A stretch of 64,000 bases of DNA from Hibiscus mutabilis (GCA_019671005.1 CM033747.1:28981188-29045187); one strand, 5' to 3'. Counted from the first letter of the stretch, positions 45,257 through 57,194 are shown. Notes: generated by a model from the sequence alone, not told the origin. Program-made: numbers and translations.

Positions 45257-46442
45257 AGCTCATTACTTGTCCTTAAGTAATGCAATCAAAATAAAAAAAA
45301 GGGAAAATATTACCTTGACCAAATTTTGGTTGAATGCCAACACATGCTGTCAAGCAAAATTTGGCTCTATTTCTGTCCTTAGTATCTCAGTGCAATAATG
45401 CCAAGCATGTAGTAATTCAAGAGCAGCAATATAACTCTAGTCTAAGTTCATGAAGAGTGCATGATGTGTAGGCAATATGCATCAAGTATCCTTTCACTCC
45501 CTTAATCAATTTTACTACCTAAACCCAGATTCTTATTTCTATCATTTTTTCTTTTGCCAAGGGTTTCTGTTGGCATTAATTTAAGCTTGCTTCATGACAC
45601 TATTTAGCGTGAGAGATAAGAGGGAGCATACCACGAATCCCCACCTTAATCTAGATATCACTAGGCTTTCTCTTCAACTCATACTCTAAGGTTTTGGACT
45701 TGAGAACTAAGAGGGAGTAAACCACGAAGCCCCAAGTAACTTATTATCCCTAAGTAGATGAGAGTTTGACTTTTTCTTGCCTTGGCAGAACATTGTTGCC
45801 TTATTTGTTTCTTTTACCCTGGCATCATTTGATCTTTTTTTTTCATATCTGAGCATAGTTTCAAAAAGACTAAGTTTGCTAAGGAACTAGATACATATTA
45901 CGTGTTAAGTGAAAGTTCAATTCCCTAAACTAAAGATCAATTGCCAAGCTAACATGGCATACCATTCTGCTGGCATGGCATGTCAACTAAAGATTAAAGT
46001 TTCCTCATTGAACAGATACCTAGATCAAATTAAACTTGCCTAACAAATGTTAACATTTTTTTCAGAATTGAATCGAGGCAAAATTTTCTTTTTCTTTTTT
46101 TAGTGGTTCGTTATGCATCTATCCTAAATGACCTAAATGACATGGCAACAGAAAATTAAACATGAAATGCATGGCATAAATGTGAAGAAATGCATACCCC
46201 CAAACCCAAGATGTGCATTGTCCCCAATGCATGAAACAACACATATATACAAGAAAAACATAATAAAATAAAATGCATGATCATGTAAACACATATATGC
46301 TCGGATGTGAAGCAGCAGTGGAGGCTTCAACTTCCTCATTTTCCTTGGTAGGCTCCGAAGCAGCAGGTGCATCGGTGGCATTAGACGGCGTATGGACAGC
46401 AGGTGTTACTGGCGACTTGGCTTTGGCAGACTTGGTTTTGGC
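45257..46442 (-). other. 3' untranslated region of Athila A
   Basis: No ORF. Two copies of a roughly 33-bp string lie at about 45609 and 45702 (gataagagggagcataccac and actaagagggagtaaaccac). A corresponding but different repeat set sits in element B at 52550-52734. Confidence 0.5.
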
Positions 46443-47618
46443 TTACTTTGATTCAGATGAGGAATCAAAACTGGCAGACTCGACTCCAACTGGGGACAAC
46501 GGGACTATGGCATCAGACGGGGTATAAACTGGACTAGTTGGCATGGCATTGTCACTGGTAGAGAGCTTGGCAGGGAAGTCTGGAAATTCTGGCCTGGATG
46601 TAGTGTCTCGGCTTGACATTGAGCTCCTCAGTCTTTTCCAGCTTTTGGAGAATAATCTCTTGGCGTTGGTGATTTTGGGACAGCATTGCCATTGAGCTGT
46701 CTGGCATAGTTTCTGACATGGTTGCTGGCGCAGCCCTTGACTCCTTGGGCTTTGGCGTGGGTGCCATTGCCTTTCCCTTGTCCTTGGGCTCGGAAGCAAC
46801 TAGATTCCTCTATATAGCCACAGTAATCGTTGTTCCTTTGATCGTTTGCCCCTTGTCCGTATCCAGCCTTGGCACATCATGGAGCATACAAATGTTAGAA
46901 ATCAACAAAGGGAAAAACAAGCTGCCAATACCTTTCACTGCGCACTTGTAGGTTTCCTGAATAATAAGCTTGCCAACATTGATTTTGTGCCCCATAACAA
47001 TGGAGTGCAACAAAATCATCCTCTTTTCCGACACGGTCTCGTTATGGGATATGGGCATCAGATTAGCCTTGAGGAAGTGATTCCATCCTCTTCATTGGGG
47101 TTTCAATGCCAGCCTCTTCACCGTACGGTGTCCCTTGGATGACACTGTCCATGTTGTGTCAGGTTCACACAGATCTGCCAGCAGCCTCTTTCTCTTGGCA
47201 GCGTTCATTGAATCCGCGTACTCAAAATACTCATCCTCTGCACCATCTAACTCAAACATATTATTGATATACCCTTCATCGAAACGAACACATTTACCTC
47301 TAATCATCAAGAATGGTGAATCCTTGGTCACAAGGTCCGCATAGAATTCTTGGACGATTGTGGCATACACCTCCCCCTTTGTTGGTAGGACTGAATTCAT
47401 TTGTGCAAGTTAATCGTAGACATGACTTTCGGAGGGAAGCCATTGTTCGTCTCTGTTTTGAGGTCGAAGTGTTTCTCATAGCAAAAACTCCTCAAGGCAA
47501 AGTTGGATTCAAACTTTTTCTCGATCTCCTCGTTGAAGAATAGCTTGAAGAGAGTAGAAGATGAAGCCATCTGAAATTTGTTAAAGGAACTTAAAAAGAT
47601 GCTGAAAGATGAAGACAA
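46443..47618 (-). pseudogene. ORF3 of Athila A: putative plant transposon protein domain
   Basis: Located after integrase, the place of the env-like ORF in Athila elements. Start MASSSTLFKLFFNEEIEKKF. 47092-47400 has EVYATIVQEFYADLVTKDSP and FDEGYINNMFEL, typical of proteins annotated as putative plant transposon protein domain. 46810-47058 has MPISHNETVSEKRMILLHSI and GSLFFPLLISNICM. The tail (46443-46799) is Pro/Ser/Lys-rich. Frameshifts near 47090 and 46800, and a stop after NLHK (47397), break it. Function unknown; no transmembrane segment or fusion motif is evident, so calling it an envelope would be unjustified. Confidence 0.7.
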
Positions 47619-48207
47619 AGAACGATTTGGGTTTGTTCTTGTTTATCGAAAAGGAAGTAAAAAGTGAGAGAGATGTTTGATTTCTTTAACCGGCAAGGGT
47701 GAGAAAGTGAAAGGTTTTGGGTTGGTTGAGTGTTTTAATGGGAGTAGTAATTAGGGATAATGATGGGGAATAAAAGAATTAATTTAAAACGGATGGAGTG
47801 ATAAGGTTGAAGTGATAAGGTGATAAGATAGGGTAAGGATTGGAGTGATAAGGTAATTGATTTGAAATTTTAAATTTCAGCCAAGATTTGGGCGGCTAGA
47901 TTTTAAAGTTAATGAAAACCACTCTCTCATTTACTGGACCGATAAAACTAGGGTTTTATCCTCTTTCTTCTATCTTTTGCACCGTTGTATGCCAAGCTAC
48001 TCTGGCACTGTGTCTGGCAGATTTTCTATTGACGCGTTAGCCCCTGGCAGTGTTCTTGGCATAATGAATATGCACAACTCAAAGGAAAACCTTTCAACAC
48101 AGTAAAGGAATAAAAACTTGAAACTTAAAGAAAGAAAAAGAATTAAAAACCTAAACAAAGAAAAACACTAACCTAATATTTATAAAAGCTCAAACCTGAT
48201 GGTGTTT
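47619..48207 (-). other. Spacer between integrase and ORF3 of Athila A
   Basis: AT-rich, no coding signal. 47800-47870 has 'gtgataagg' repeated four to five times. It could carry a splice acceptor or internal promoter for ORF3; not demonstrable. Confidence 0.4.
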
Positions 48208-49370
48208 TCAAGTTACCTCTGCCAAGAGGATCACCTCTTTGGCATTGTTCTGATCACCTTCCATGTAGTGCTTTAAACATTGGCCATTCACCTTAAAGAT
48301 TTCTCTTGTCTTCAAGTTCTTAATGTTCACAGCTCCATGAGCATAGGGCTTCACAACTTCATACGGGCCCGTCCATCTCGATCTGAGTTTCCCTAGAAAC
48401 AACTTAAGCTGTGAGTTGAATAACAAAACACGTTGGCCTACCTCAAACTGTCTTGGCATTATCCTACTATCATGCCAACGTTTTGTTTTTTCTTTGTAGA
48501 TCCTGGCATTCTCATAGGCTTGTGTTATGAATTCCTCCAACTCATTTAGGTCTAGCAACCTCTTTTCTCCAGCAGCTCTACATGCCATGCCAAGTGTTCT
48601 GATGGCCCAGTAGGCTTTATGCTCAAGCTCCACTAGCAGATGGCATGGCTTTCTGAAAACAAGTCTAAATGGTGACGTACCCAAAGGAGTTTTAAATGCG
48701 GTCCTGTAAGCCTACAAGGACCCGTCTAGCCTCAAGGACTAGTCTTTCCTTGATGGATTAACAATTTTCTCTAGAATGCTTTTAATCTCCTTATTTGAAA
48801 TCTCTGCTTGCCCATTCGTTTGTGGATGATATGCCATGGCAATTCTCTGCTATATACCATACCTGCACAAAGTTTTAGAAATTAGATTACATTTAAAATG
48901 GGTTCCCTCATCGTGAATAATCACTCTAGGGGCACCAAATATAGTAAAAATGTGTTTGTGCAAAAACTTGGCAATGGCCTTGGCATCGCTTGTTGGCAGA
49001 GCCACAGCTTCTACCCACTTAGATACGTAGTCAACAGCCACAAGAATGTATACATTACCAAATGATGGTGGAAAATGACCCATAAAGTCTATCCCCCATA
49101 CATCAAATAAATCCACAGGCATAATGTTTTGGAGCGGTAGTTGGTGTCTTCCATAGATGTTTCCTGTCTGTTGGCATCGATCACATGCCTTCGCATACTC
49201 ATGGGTATTCTTGTATAGTGTGGGCCAAAAGAATCCTGACTGCGGTACCTTGGCAGCAGTCTTTACCCCAGCAAAGTATCCTCCATATGGTGTTGCATGA
49301 CATAGATGCAATATGTTATGTTGTTCATCCTCAGGCACACACCGGCAGATCACTTGGTGGGCACACTATT
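48208..49370 (-). pseudogene. Integrase of Athila A
   Basis: Inserts the cDNA into the host chromosome. The zinc-binding part is present (HLCHATPYGGYF through ACDRCQ). The catalytic core shows the first Asp in WGIDFMGHFP, the second in VIIHDEGTHF and the Glu in PQTNGQAEISNKE, giving the D-D-E triad. The C-terminal part has LRSRWTGPYEVVKPYAHGAV, as in other plant gypsy integrases. A stop after LCRYGI (48850) and further stops at about 48730-48780 interrupt it; 48208-48684 is an open 158-codon C-terminal part. Not functional as one chain. Confidence 0.85.
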
Positions 49371-49989
49371 TGAACAATATTGGCTCATCCCAATAGTATT
49401 GCCTGACTTCCCACAAGAACCTCTTCTTGGCATTGTATGCCAAGTCTGGTGGCAGGATGTTACTTACCAAGTAGTTGACTATGTCGGCATACCATGGCAT
49501 AGCATGAATTACAAGCAAATATTCGTCAGGAAATTCATCTCTTATAAAATTGGTCTTACCATCTTCAAGATGACGCTCTAAACGTGAGAGATGGTCAGGT
49601 ACTAGGTTTTCACTGCCCTTTTTGTCTCATATCTCAAGGTCGAAATCTTGAAGTAGGAGCGTCCATCGGATTAGTCTGGGCTTGGCATCCTTCTTTGCCA
49701 AGAGATACTTCAATGACGAATGGTCTGTAAAAACCACAACTTTGTTACCAATTAAATAGGATCTAAATTTGTCAAAAACAAATACAACCGTAAGAAATTC
49801 TTTCTCGGTTGTAGAGTAATTCAGTTGTGCTTCGTTTAATGTTCAGCTGGCATAGTAGATGGCATGGAAAACCTTACCACGCCTTTGTCCCAAGACTGCT
49901 CCAACAACATAGTCGTTGACATCACATATGAGCTCGAAGGGCTCATTCCATCCGGTGCTACAACTATAGGGGCATTGATCAGCTTCTCT
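49354..49989 (-). pseudogene. RNase H and connection region of Athila A
   Basis: Removes RNA from the RNA-DNA hybrid. Minus-strand reading gives CDVNDYVVGAVLGQ (first catalytic Asp region), a stop in YYAS-TLNEAQ, then NYSTTEKEFLTVVFVFDKFR (Glu) and VVVFTDHSSLKYLLAKKDAK (Asp). A frameshift near 49950 separates it from RT. Connection to integrase via DHLSRLERH. Confidence 0.75.
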
Positions 49990-50752
49990 TTAATGCTCCT
50001 GAAATGCTCTCAAACAAGAGTCGTTAAATGAAAAAGTGGCATTATGTTCTAACAACAAGCATAAAGGTTTGGCAATTTTTGAAAAATCTTTAATAAAACG
50101 CCGATAAAAATCGGCATGTCCTAAAAAACTCCTTATACCTTTGACACTTGTTGGTGGTGGGAATTGCTTAATTACCTCAACTTTTGCTTGATCCACTTCT
50201 AGCCCTCTCTCAGTTACCTTGTGCCCGAGAACAATGCCCTTCTTCACCATGAAGTGACATTTTTCCCAGTTTAACACTAGGTTTGTCTCTATGCATCTCT
50301 TCAAGACTTGCTCTAAACTCTGAAGACATTCCTCAAATGTTTTGCCAAACACTGAGAAATCATCCATGAACACTTCCATGTTAAGCTCGAACATATCGGA
50401 GAAAATAGACATCATGCAACGTTGAAACGTTGCTGGTGCATTACATAGGCCGAATGGCATCCTTCTGAATGCAAACGTCCCATATGGGCACGTGAAAGTA
50501 GTCTTCTCTTAAACATTGGAGGCGATGGCAATCTTATTATAACCTGAATAACCATCCAAAAAACTATAGAAAGCTTTACCTGCCAACCTGTCTAGCATCT
50601 GATCAATGAATGGAAGTGGGAAGTGATCATTCTTCGTGGCATTGTTCAGCCTCCTATAGTCCATGCACACTCTCCATCTTGTGGCAGTTCTGGAGGGGAT
50701 TAACTCAACTTCGTTGTTTTGTACCACGGTCATGCCACCCTTCTTTGGCACG
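49990..50752 (-). pseudogene. Reverse transcriptase of Athila A, C-terminal part
   Basis: Continues the frame broken by element B: PKKGGMTVVQNNEVELIPSR, WRVCMDYRRLNNATKNDHFP, DRLAGKAFYSFLDGYSGYNK, then MPFGLCNAPATFQRCMMSIF and the catalytic FMDDFSVFG (usual Y/FxDD box). FLGHADFYRRFIKDFSKIAK marks the thumb/connection. A stop after IAIASNV (50509) breaks the frame. The insertion of B at 50752 is exactly between V and P of AQCVPKKGG. Confidence 0.85.
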
Positions 50753-52264
50753 TGTTGCGCATAATAAGTGCTCCACAATTGTGCAAGTGTACACGTCGCA
50801 AGTTATAGTATAAAAGATATCGTCTCCATAGGGATTGCTGCCACTTCAAAAATCTACTCTCTTGCACTGTAAAAAGTAAAAACACAAGTAGGTGATTGTA
50901 GGAGTTTTAACTAACAACTAAACTAGAAAGCAATAAAGTAAAAGAAGATGTAATCAAATGAGAGAGAATAGGCTAGGTTATCGTGAGTTGAGGTGTGATA
51001 GCCGATTGGATCATCTTGGTAAAAGAGTGCAAGGGCAACTCAGTTGCCGTGGCAACTTGCGTAACGGGGTTACCTTGGCAACTAATCGACGGTTGCCTGG
51101 GCAACTACTTGGGCGGCTGGGCAGCAACTTCAAGGTTCGGCGGAGCGTTCTTCAATGGTTTCTTCTTATCCCTAAGTTGAAACTCTAGCTAATTGTGCAT
51201 GCCTTGATAATACATCCATGCGTGAATCAAGGGTGAACAACAACCAATCTTGCGCTCCTCTTAGCCGTTGAAATCCTTAACTTATTTCTAAGCGGGATTA
51301 ATCCTCACCACCAATAGATTGAATAAAGACCATACTCATTCGTTTCTTGAATCTAACTCTCCCGATATTAGATAAATAGATGAAGTTACGAGATCCTCTC
51401 CCAATTCACTCGAAAACAAGAATAAAAACCAAGAATGAGTAAACCTTGAATTGAAAGTGCAAACTCTTATTACCTAAACAAAATCCAATTGTTTCTCACA
51501 ACCACAAAACACAATAACCTTAGCCAAATAGATTTAGCTCATGGCTAGGTTCCAAAGAAACACAAGACAAAGAATTCCTAACATAAACCTAATTGAACAA
51601 GAAAGAAAAAAGATGAAGAATGGTTGAAGCCTTGTCAAAATCTCTCTTTTCTTACTCTCGTCGAAATCTTTCCCCCTCCTTTGAGTTTGACGGCTTGGTC
51701 TCCTTTAAATAGGAGATGGCTAGGTCAAAATCCTTCTTGAGGAGAAAGTTAAGTTGGAATTAAATACTTTAAAAGAATATAATTCTTTATTATATTTAAG
51801 TTCCTTCTAGATCTTCTCCTATCTTTTTGGGATTTAATTTCTCTTTGACTTTTTCATGGAAATCAAATTCCTTTGGGATTTAACTTTGCTCTACGTAATC
51901 TTTGGCTTATCTAGTCATCAATTTTGACTACCATATCATCTTATCCCTTATCGAAAATTGCCCTGACAACTAGCTCGGCATCTCCTTCATGCATTACCCT
52001 AGCAACTAGCTCGGCATCTCATTCATGCATTGCCCTGGCAACTGGTTCCAGCCTTGCTTTGGCAAGTGATTCTGCACACACACACAAATACACCAAAGCA
52101 ATATCTTTTTCCACAAAATTAAGCAAAATATGAAATCAAGCTTGTCCACCAAGGAAACAATGCAAAAATGCATGAATGGCTAATAATGCAACTACTATGA
52201 GCCTAAGTCTAGCAATAATATGAATAAAAAGGGTAATAAAAATAGTACTTTTGAACACTTAACA
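50753..52264 (-). repeat. 3' LTR of Athila B
   Basis: TGTTGCGCATAATAAG start, ACACTTAACA end. Contains GTTGCCGTGGCAAC (51043-51056), GTTACCTTGGCAAC (51069-51082) and GTTGCCTGGGCAAC (51092-51105). Near 51958-52050 it has an extra copy of a roughly 37-bp unit (ctagctcggcatctc..atgcattgccc) relative to the other LTR. TATA-like tttaaata at 51704. Confidence 0.9.
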
Positions 52265-52276
52265 CACCCCCAAACT
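52265..52276 (-). other. Polypurine tract of Athila B
   Basis: AGTTTGGGGGTG on the minus strand, directly at the 3' LTR. Confidence 0.8.
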
Positions 52277-52549
52277 CGAACTATTGCTTGTGCTCAAGCA
52301 ATGCAAACTAATAATTACCCAGCCAAGACTTCAATTTTCACGAACTTAGCTTTGAACTTGATTTCAATTCTCAGAACCGTGGCACAAAGTATGATTGGCT
52401 TTTCATTTTTCAGAAAACTTAGGAGTTACTCGGAATCAAACTATAATGCTTATGAGTGTGTGCGGAGTTGTGTGCAAGTTGATTTTTTGAATTCTATGCA
52501 AACAAGAGGTTTTCAAATTACTTCATTGGGTTCTTTTAACATGTTTTAA

Positions 52550-52734
52550 CTAGAGCCGGTTTCATGCACCTCTAGTGTTTTGTTTTTAGTTTTCTTAAGT
52601 TAATTAATTTATTCGACTAGAGCCGGTTTCGGGCACCTCTAGCGATCAATTTTTAGCACATACTAGAGCCAATTTCGGGCACCTCTAGTGATCAATTTTT
52701 ACCACATACTAGAGCCAATTTCGAGCACCTCTAG
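52550..52734. repeat. Four 26-bp units bounded by CTAGAG...CTCTAG
   Basis: Units at 52550-52575, 52617-52642, 52663-52688 and 52709-52734. Each begins CTAGAGCC and ends CACCTCTAG, so each can fold as a small hairpin. Spacing is 67, 46 and 46 bp. Between units 'gatcaatttttagcacata' is repeated. Lies in the 3' UTR of B. Confidence 0.85.
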
Positions 52735-53287
52735 CATTCATCCAATTTTTATTCTAATCCCCTAACTTTTTAACTATCAACCTAAGTTCGCTAGAATTCC
52801 TTAAATCAATCAAGACACACAGTGTTTCATCAACTTTAGCATCATAGTACGATTCTAAGTGTTTCCATGTTTATCCTAGAATAAAAAGTTCTATCAATTA
52901 AGTACATTGGCAAAGTCATCATCGAATATTCATCAAATCTATGCAATTCTTGTTTCAACTAAAGGCATAGCAAGCAATTTATGTATCCTTAATGCAATAC
53001 TTAAGATGAATGCAACTAAACATGGTAACTAACTAATAACAATCCCCCCTAAACTCGAGTGAGGCATTGTCCTCAATGCATGCACAAAGAAAAATAAAAA
53101 TAAAGAAAAGTAAAATGCAAACGAGGACTTACTCTAAGAGTTCGTCGGCGTGGATGATTAGTTTCCTTTTGGTCAGTGTCTTGATTCTTTTGCTTGAACA
53201 CGGTGGTTGCTTCCTTGTTGCCGATGGTGGAATCAGTCCTCGTACGGGGTTTTCCTCATCGTCCTCTTCATCAATGTTATTGGTTTT

Positions 53288-54673
53288 TCACTTGGGCTTG
53301 GAGGATTCGATTGGTGCAGTCTTTGTTGGTACAATGGAGGACTCGTCTGAATCTGAAAAATCAGACAATGATTCAGTACGAGTTGATTCGGGCATAGGTG
53401 TTTTACCTTTGGCTTTTGCAGTGGTTGTCAGGGCATCTTTAGCTTTGTTTGCCGTGACATCTTCAGTGTTGGTTGTTGTGACAACTGCTTGGGTAGGCGC
53501 ATTGTAGGTTACCACGGCATCATCTGTTGTGGTTGTCGTGGCAACTGCTTCATTGGTTATTGTGGCAAGGATTTCGGCAGGAAAGATGGGGAACGGCACA
53601 CGGCTGTCCGGGTACTTTTCCAGGATGACTTGGGTGATGGCATTGTTGTGATCCTTCATGTACCGCATGAACATTAATTGTCGATCTTCAATTTTTCCTA
53701 AGGCGGTTCGCCAATGGTTGTAATAATGCTTCAAGTTGTCCCGAGGTTGCTGTCTGAGTTGCCCGTGCATCAGTTGTTTGAGCATTAGGAGTTGTCGCGG
53801 CAACTGGAGGCGTTGGGGATTTTATCAGTGCCTCTCCCATTAGCTTTCGGATTTGTGCTCGATTCCAACTGGACTTTGGTAGGGCCTTTTTATCAGTGGA
53901 CTCACTTGGGACATGCATCTCCTTGCAAAGATTGGAAATTAAGCAAGGGAAGAAAAGAGAACCTTTGTCTTTTGTGCTACATACAAAAATCTCATCACAA
54001 ATAATTTTTCCAATGTTAATGATGCGATTGTGCAAGATAGAATGTATGAGCAAAAGATGAGGTGTATCAACCGTAGTATTGTGTGTGGTGGGCATTAAAG
54101 AAGTTTTAACAAACTTATTCCATAATTTTGCCTCGGGTTTAAGCTGAAGGCGATTTACCGAGCCCTTGTATTTACCGTCGTTCCAATGAGTTCCTGGTAG
54201 AGTGAGTTCTTGAAGCACCTCATCGAGTTGCTTGGGCGTGATTTGATCAACAAAGGCTTGATGCTCATCCTTCTCAATGTAGAGCCCGTAAAAGGTGTTG
54301 ATGTTTTTGGGGCTTATGAGTATAGCCTTGTCACGAACAAAAACATAAGGATTATCCGGGTTAGGTGAGTGAGCATAGAATTCTCTTACCCATGAGATGT
54401 TACCCGGTTCTGATTGATGGAAAAAGATTTGCCATTTTTTATGTGCAATCCTTTCGAAGATGAATGGTTCAAGGTCGAAATCTTGATGAGAGTTGGAGTA
54501 TTCAAAGCCTTGTTCTTCGTAAATCTTCCAGCTTTCAAACTTGGAGGGAAATCTTTCTTGACCACCGGTGTAGCAAACTTCTTGTATCTTGGTTCTTTGG
54601 AGGAACTTGGATGAACCAAAAATTTGATTTTGGATGCCATGGATGATCTTGGTTGTGAGTTTGGTAGAAACAA
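53288..54673 (-). pseudogene. ORF3 of Athila B: putative plant transposon protein domain
   Basis: Same position as ORF3 of A. Start MASKIKFLVHPSSSKEPRYK (about 54640). A frameshift near 54480 moves to a frame with HKKWQIFFHQSEPG and VREFYAHSPN, then 53688-54218 with LTLPGTHWNDGKYKGSVNRL, THNTTVDTPHLLLIHSILHN and KGSLFFPCLISNLC, matching ORF3 of A (GSLFFPLLISNIC). After a frame change near 53750, 53288-53803 is a low-complexity Thr/Ala-rich tail encoded partly by the 24-bp palindromic repeat (EAVATTTTTDDAVVTY). Function unknown. Confidence 0.7.
53448..53570. repeat. 24-bp palindromic minisatellite in ORF3 of Athila B
   Basis: Motif starts at 53448, 53472, 53518, 53532 and 53556; the steps 53448-53472 and 53532-53556 are 24 bp. 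Another full motif, GTTGTCGCGGCAAC, is at 53791-53804. Confidence 0.82.
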
Positions 54674-55252
54674 AGAAAAGAAAGGAAAAGAAACTAAAGA
54701 GTTGTAAGATGAAAAGTAGGAATAGGTTTCTTGGAAGTTAAGGGTGATGGGTTAAATAGAAAAGATAGGTAGTAAATATGGTGGGTGGGATTAATTGGAA
54801 AGAAAGAAAACAAGGGTTTTGATTGGGGAAGGTGACGGATAGGGGATTTGGGGAAGGGGAAGTGTTTGGCCAGCTATGTAGTGTTTATTTAGGGTAAGTT
54901 GGAGGCTTAATATAAGCCTTAGATTTAGCTCATTAATTTCCTTGTTTAGGAAGTTTCCTTGTTGAATCAAATTTCTCTTTATCTTGAACTCTTTTCCTAC
55001 AATTCAAAAATAAATAAAATAAGGATTAAAATTAAAGATAAACTAATAAAAGAAAATAAATAAAGATGTGCAAAGAAATTCTTAAACTTAAAATTTAAAA
55101 ACCTTTAGATAAATATGAAAGAAAGATGTAGTCTTAATCTTAAAGAAAATAAATAAATCTATCCTAAAAAATAACCGAAAATAAAAAAATTAAATAGTTC
55201 GAAAAAAAATAAAAATAAAAAATAAAAAGAAAATATCGAAAGGAGAGCATGT
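54674..55252 (-). other. Spacer between integrase and ORF3 of Athila B
   Basis: Very A-rich on the plus strand from 54990 to 55240; no ORF. Parallels 47619-48207 of A. Confidence 0.4.
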
Positions 55253-56400
55253 TCATGCATCTCCTAAGGTGACCACTTCTTTGTTACGTTCCACATGGGC
55301 ACCGTTGTAGTGCTTCAATCTTTGTTCGTTAACTTTGAATTCATGTTCGTCAGTGATGGACTTGATTATCACGGCACCATGGGAGAACGGTTTGACAACT
55401 TCGAATGGTCCCGACCATCTTGATTTCAGTTTTCCCAGGAAAAGTTTCAGCCGAGAATTGAATAAGAGAACTAGTTGCCCTGGCATGGATTGCCGCGGCA
55501 ATAGTTTCTTGCCGTGCCATTGCTTTGTTTTCTCCTTGTAGATTCGTGCATTGCTATAGGCGAGTGCACGGAATTCTTCTATCTCGTTGAGGTCCAACAA
55601 ACACTTTTGTCCGGCACTTTCCCAGTCCATATTCACGGTCTTGATTGCCCAATATGCCTTGTGTTCGATTTCCACCAGTAGATGGCATGTTTTGCCATAG
55701 ACAAGTCGGAAGGGAGACATACCTAAGGGTGTTTTGAATGCAGTGTGATATGCCCAAAGTGCGTCATCTAGTCTTACTGACCAATCCTTTCTAGAGGGAT
55801 TTACAACTTTCTCGAGTATACCCTTCAATTCCCGGTTGGAAATTTCTGCTTGCCCATTGGTTTGTGGGTGATATGCTGTGGCAATCTTGTGAGATATACC
55901 AAAGCGTAGTAATATCTTGGTGATGAGTTTGTTGTCGAAGTGCTTGCCTTCATCACTGATAATTGCTCTCGGCATCCCAAACTGTGTAAATATGTTTTTC
56001 TACAAGAATCGTTGCACGATCTTAGAATCGTTGGTGGGAACTGCATCTGCCTCAACCCATTTAGACACGTAGTCGACAACAAGTAGAATGTAGAGGTTGT
56101 CGAATGAAGATGGGAAAGGTCCCATAAAATCAATCCCCCATACATCGAACAATTCCACCTCGATGGTGTTTTGGAGCGGCATCTCATGTCGTCTAGAGAT
56201 ATTGCCCGTCCTCTGGAAACGATCACATTGCTTGTAAAACTCTTGGGCATCTTTGTACAGTGTTGGCCAATACAAACCGCATTGCAAAACTTTGGCTGTG
56301 GTACGATTTCCTCCAAAATGACCTCCATAGGGTGAAGAATAGCATTGTCAGAGTACATTCTGCTGCTCCTCTTCAGGGATACATCGACGTATAATATGAT
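55253..56400 (-). pseudogene. Integrase of Athila B
   Basis: Zinc-binding N-terminal part (CDRFQ where CxxC is expected, so the second Cys is replaced by Phe), core with WGIDFMGPFPSSF (Asp), AIISDEGKHFDN (Asp) and PQTNGQAEISNRELK (Glu). The 240-codon open part 55253-55975 covers the end of the core and C-terminus (KSRWSGPFEVVKPFSHGAVI). A stop after SKIVQRFL (56000) interrupts the core, and an upstream stop lies near 56350. The lost zinc ligand and stops make it inactive. Confidence 0.85.
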
Positions 56401-56540
56401 ATGTACATTGTTTAAACAAAAAAGGCTAGTCCCAAAAGTAATGCTTAGCATCATGGCGAAACCGATTCTTCCCTTGGTGAGTAAGGCCATAAGGTAAAAT
56501 ACCACAAACAAGGAAATTAACTAAATCCGCATACCAGGGT

Positions 56541-56664
56541 ATTGCCGAGGCATGTGTTGCTGTGGCAACTGCTTCTATGGTTGTCGAGGCGTACGCGTCT
56601 AGAGTTGTCGTGGCATGTGCGTCAAGGGTTGCCAAGGCATGCGCATATGTTTGCCGAGGCAATT
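56541..56664. repeat. 24-bp palindromic minisatellite at RNase H-integrase junction of Athila B
   Basis: Motif starts at 56541, 56556, 56580, 56604, 56628 and about 56650; three intervals are exactly 24 bp. Spacers are of the type 'atgtgcgtcaagg'. Encodes an Ala/Thr/His-rich octapeptide repeat. Confidence 0.88.
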
Positions 56665-57080
56665 AACAGTTGCTCATCCGGGAATGCATCACATATCTCT
56701 AAATTTGCGTCCTCCTCCCTATTGCATTCTAAGCGTGATAAGTGATCGGCCACTTGATTTTCTGTTCCTTTCATGTCCTTAATTTCTATGTTAAACTCTT
56801 GTAAAAGCAATATCCAACGAATCAAACGAGGCTTGGCATCCTTTTTAGCAAATAGATACTTAATTGCCGAATGGTCCGTATGGACAATTACCTTTGTACC
56901 AATCAAATAGGATCGGAACTTGTCAAATGCGAAAACTATGGCTAGTAACTCTTTCTCCGTTGTTGTGTAATTCACTTGAGCACTATTAAGAGTTTTACTA
57001 GCGTAGTATATCATATGAAAGGTCTTACATGTGCATTGGCCTAGGACTGCTCCTACCGCAAAATCACTTGCATCAAACAT
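56622..57080 (-). pseudogene. RNase H of Athila B
   Basis: Open for 152 codons: MFDASDFAVGAVLGQ (Asp), NYTTTEKELLAIVFAFDKFR (Glu) and KVIVHTDHSAIKYLF (Asp), then DMKGTENQVADHLSRLE. The C-terminal end runs into an 8-residue repeat region (translated from 56541-56660; TLDAHATT, TLDAYAST) encoded by the 24-bp palindromic units, continuing upstream of the integrase. Confidence 0.85.
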
Positions 57081-57194
57081 GAGCTCAAAAGGTAGCGTCC
57101 AATCTGGTGGAACGACAATGGGTGCCGAGGTAAGCTTTTCCTTTAGGGTTTCAAATGCTTGGGCGCAAGAATCATCAAAATTGAAGACTTTATC

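Noticed and set aside
46273..46527. Plus-strand frames overlapping ORF3 of Athila A and others like them
   Set aside because: Antisense shadows of recognisable retrotransposon coding sequence on the minus strand.
46443..47618. Calling ORF3 an envelope glycoprotein
   Set aside because: No clear signal peptide, transmembrane segment or fusion motif is visible; only its position is env-like.
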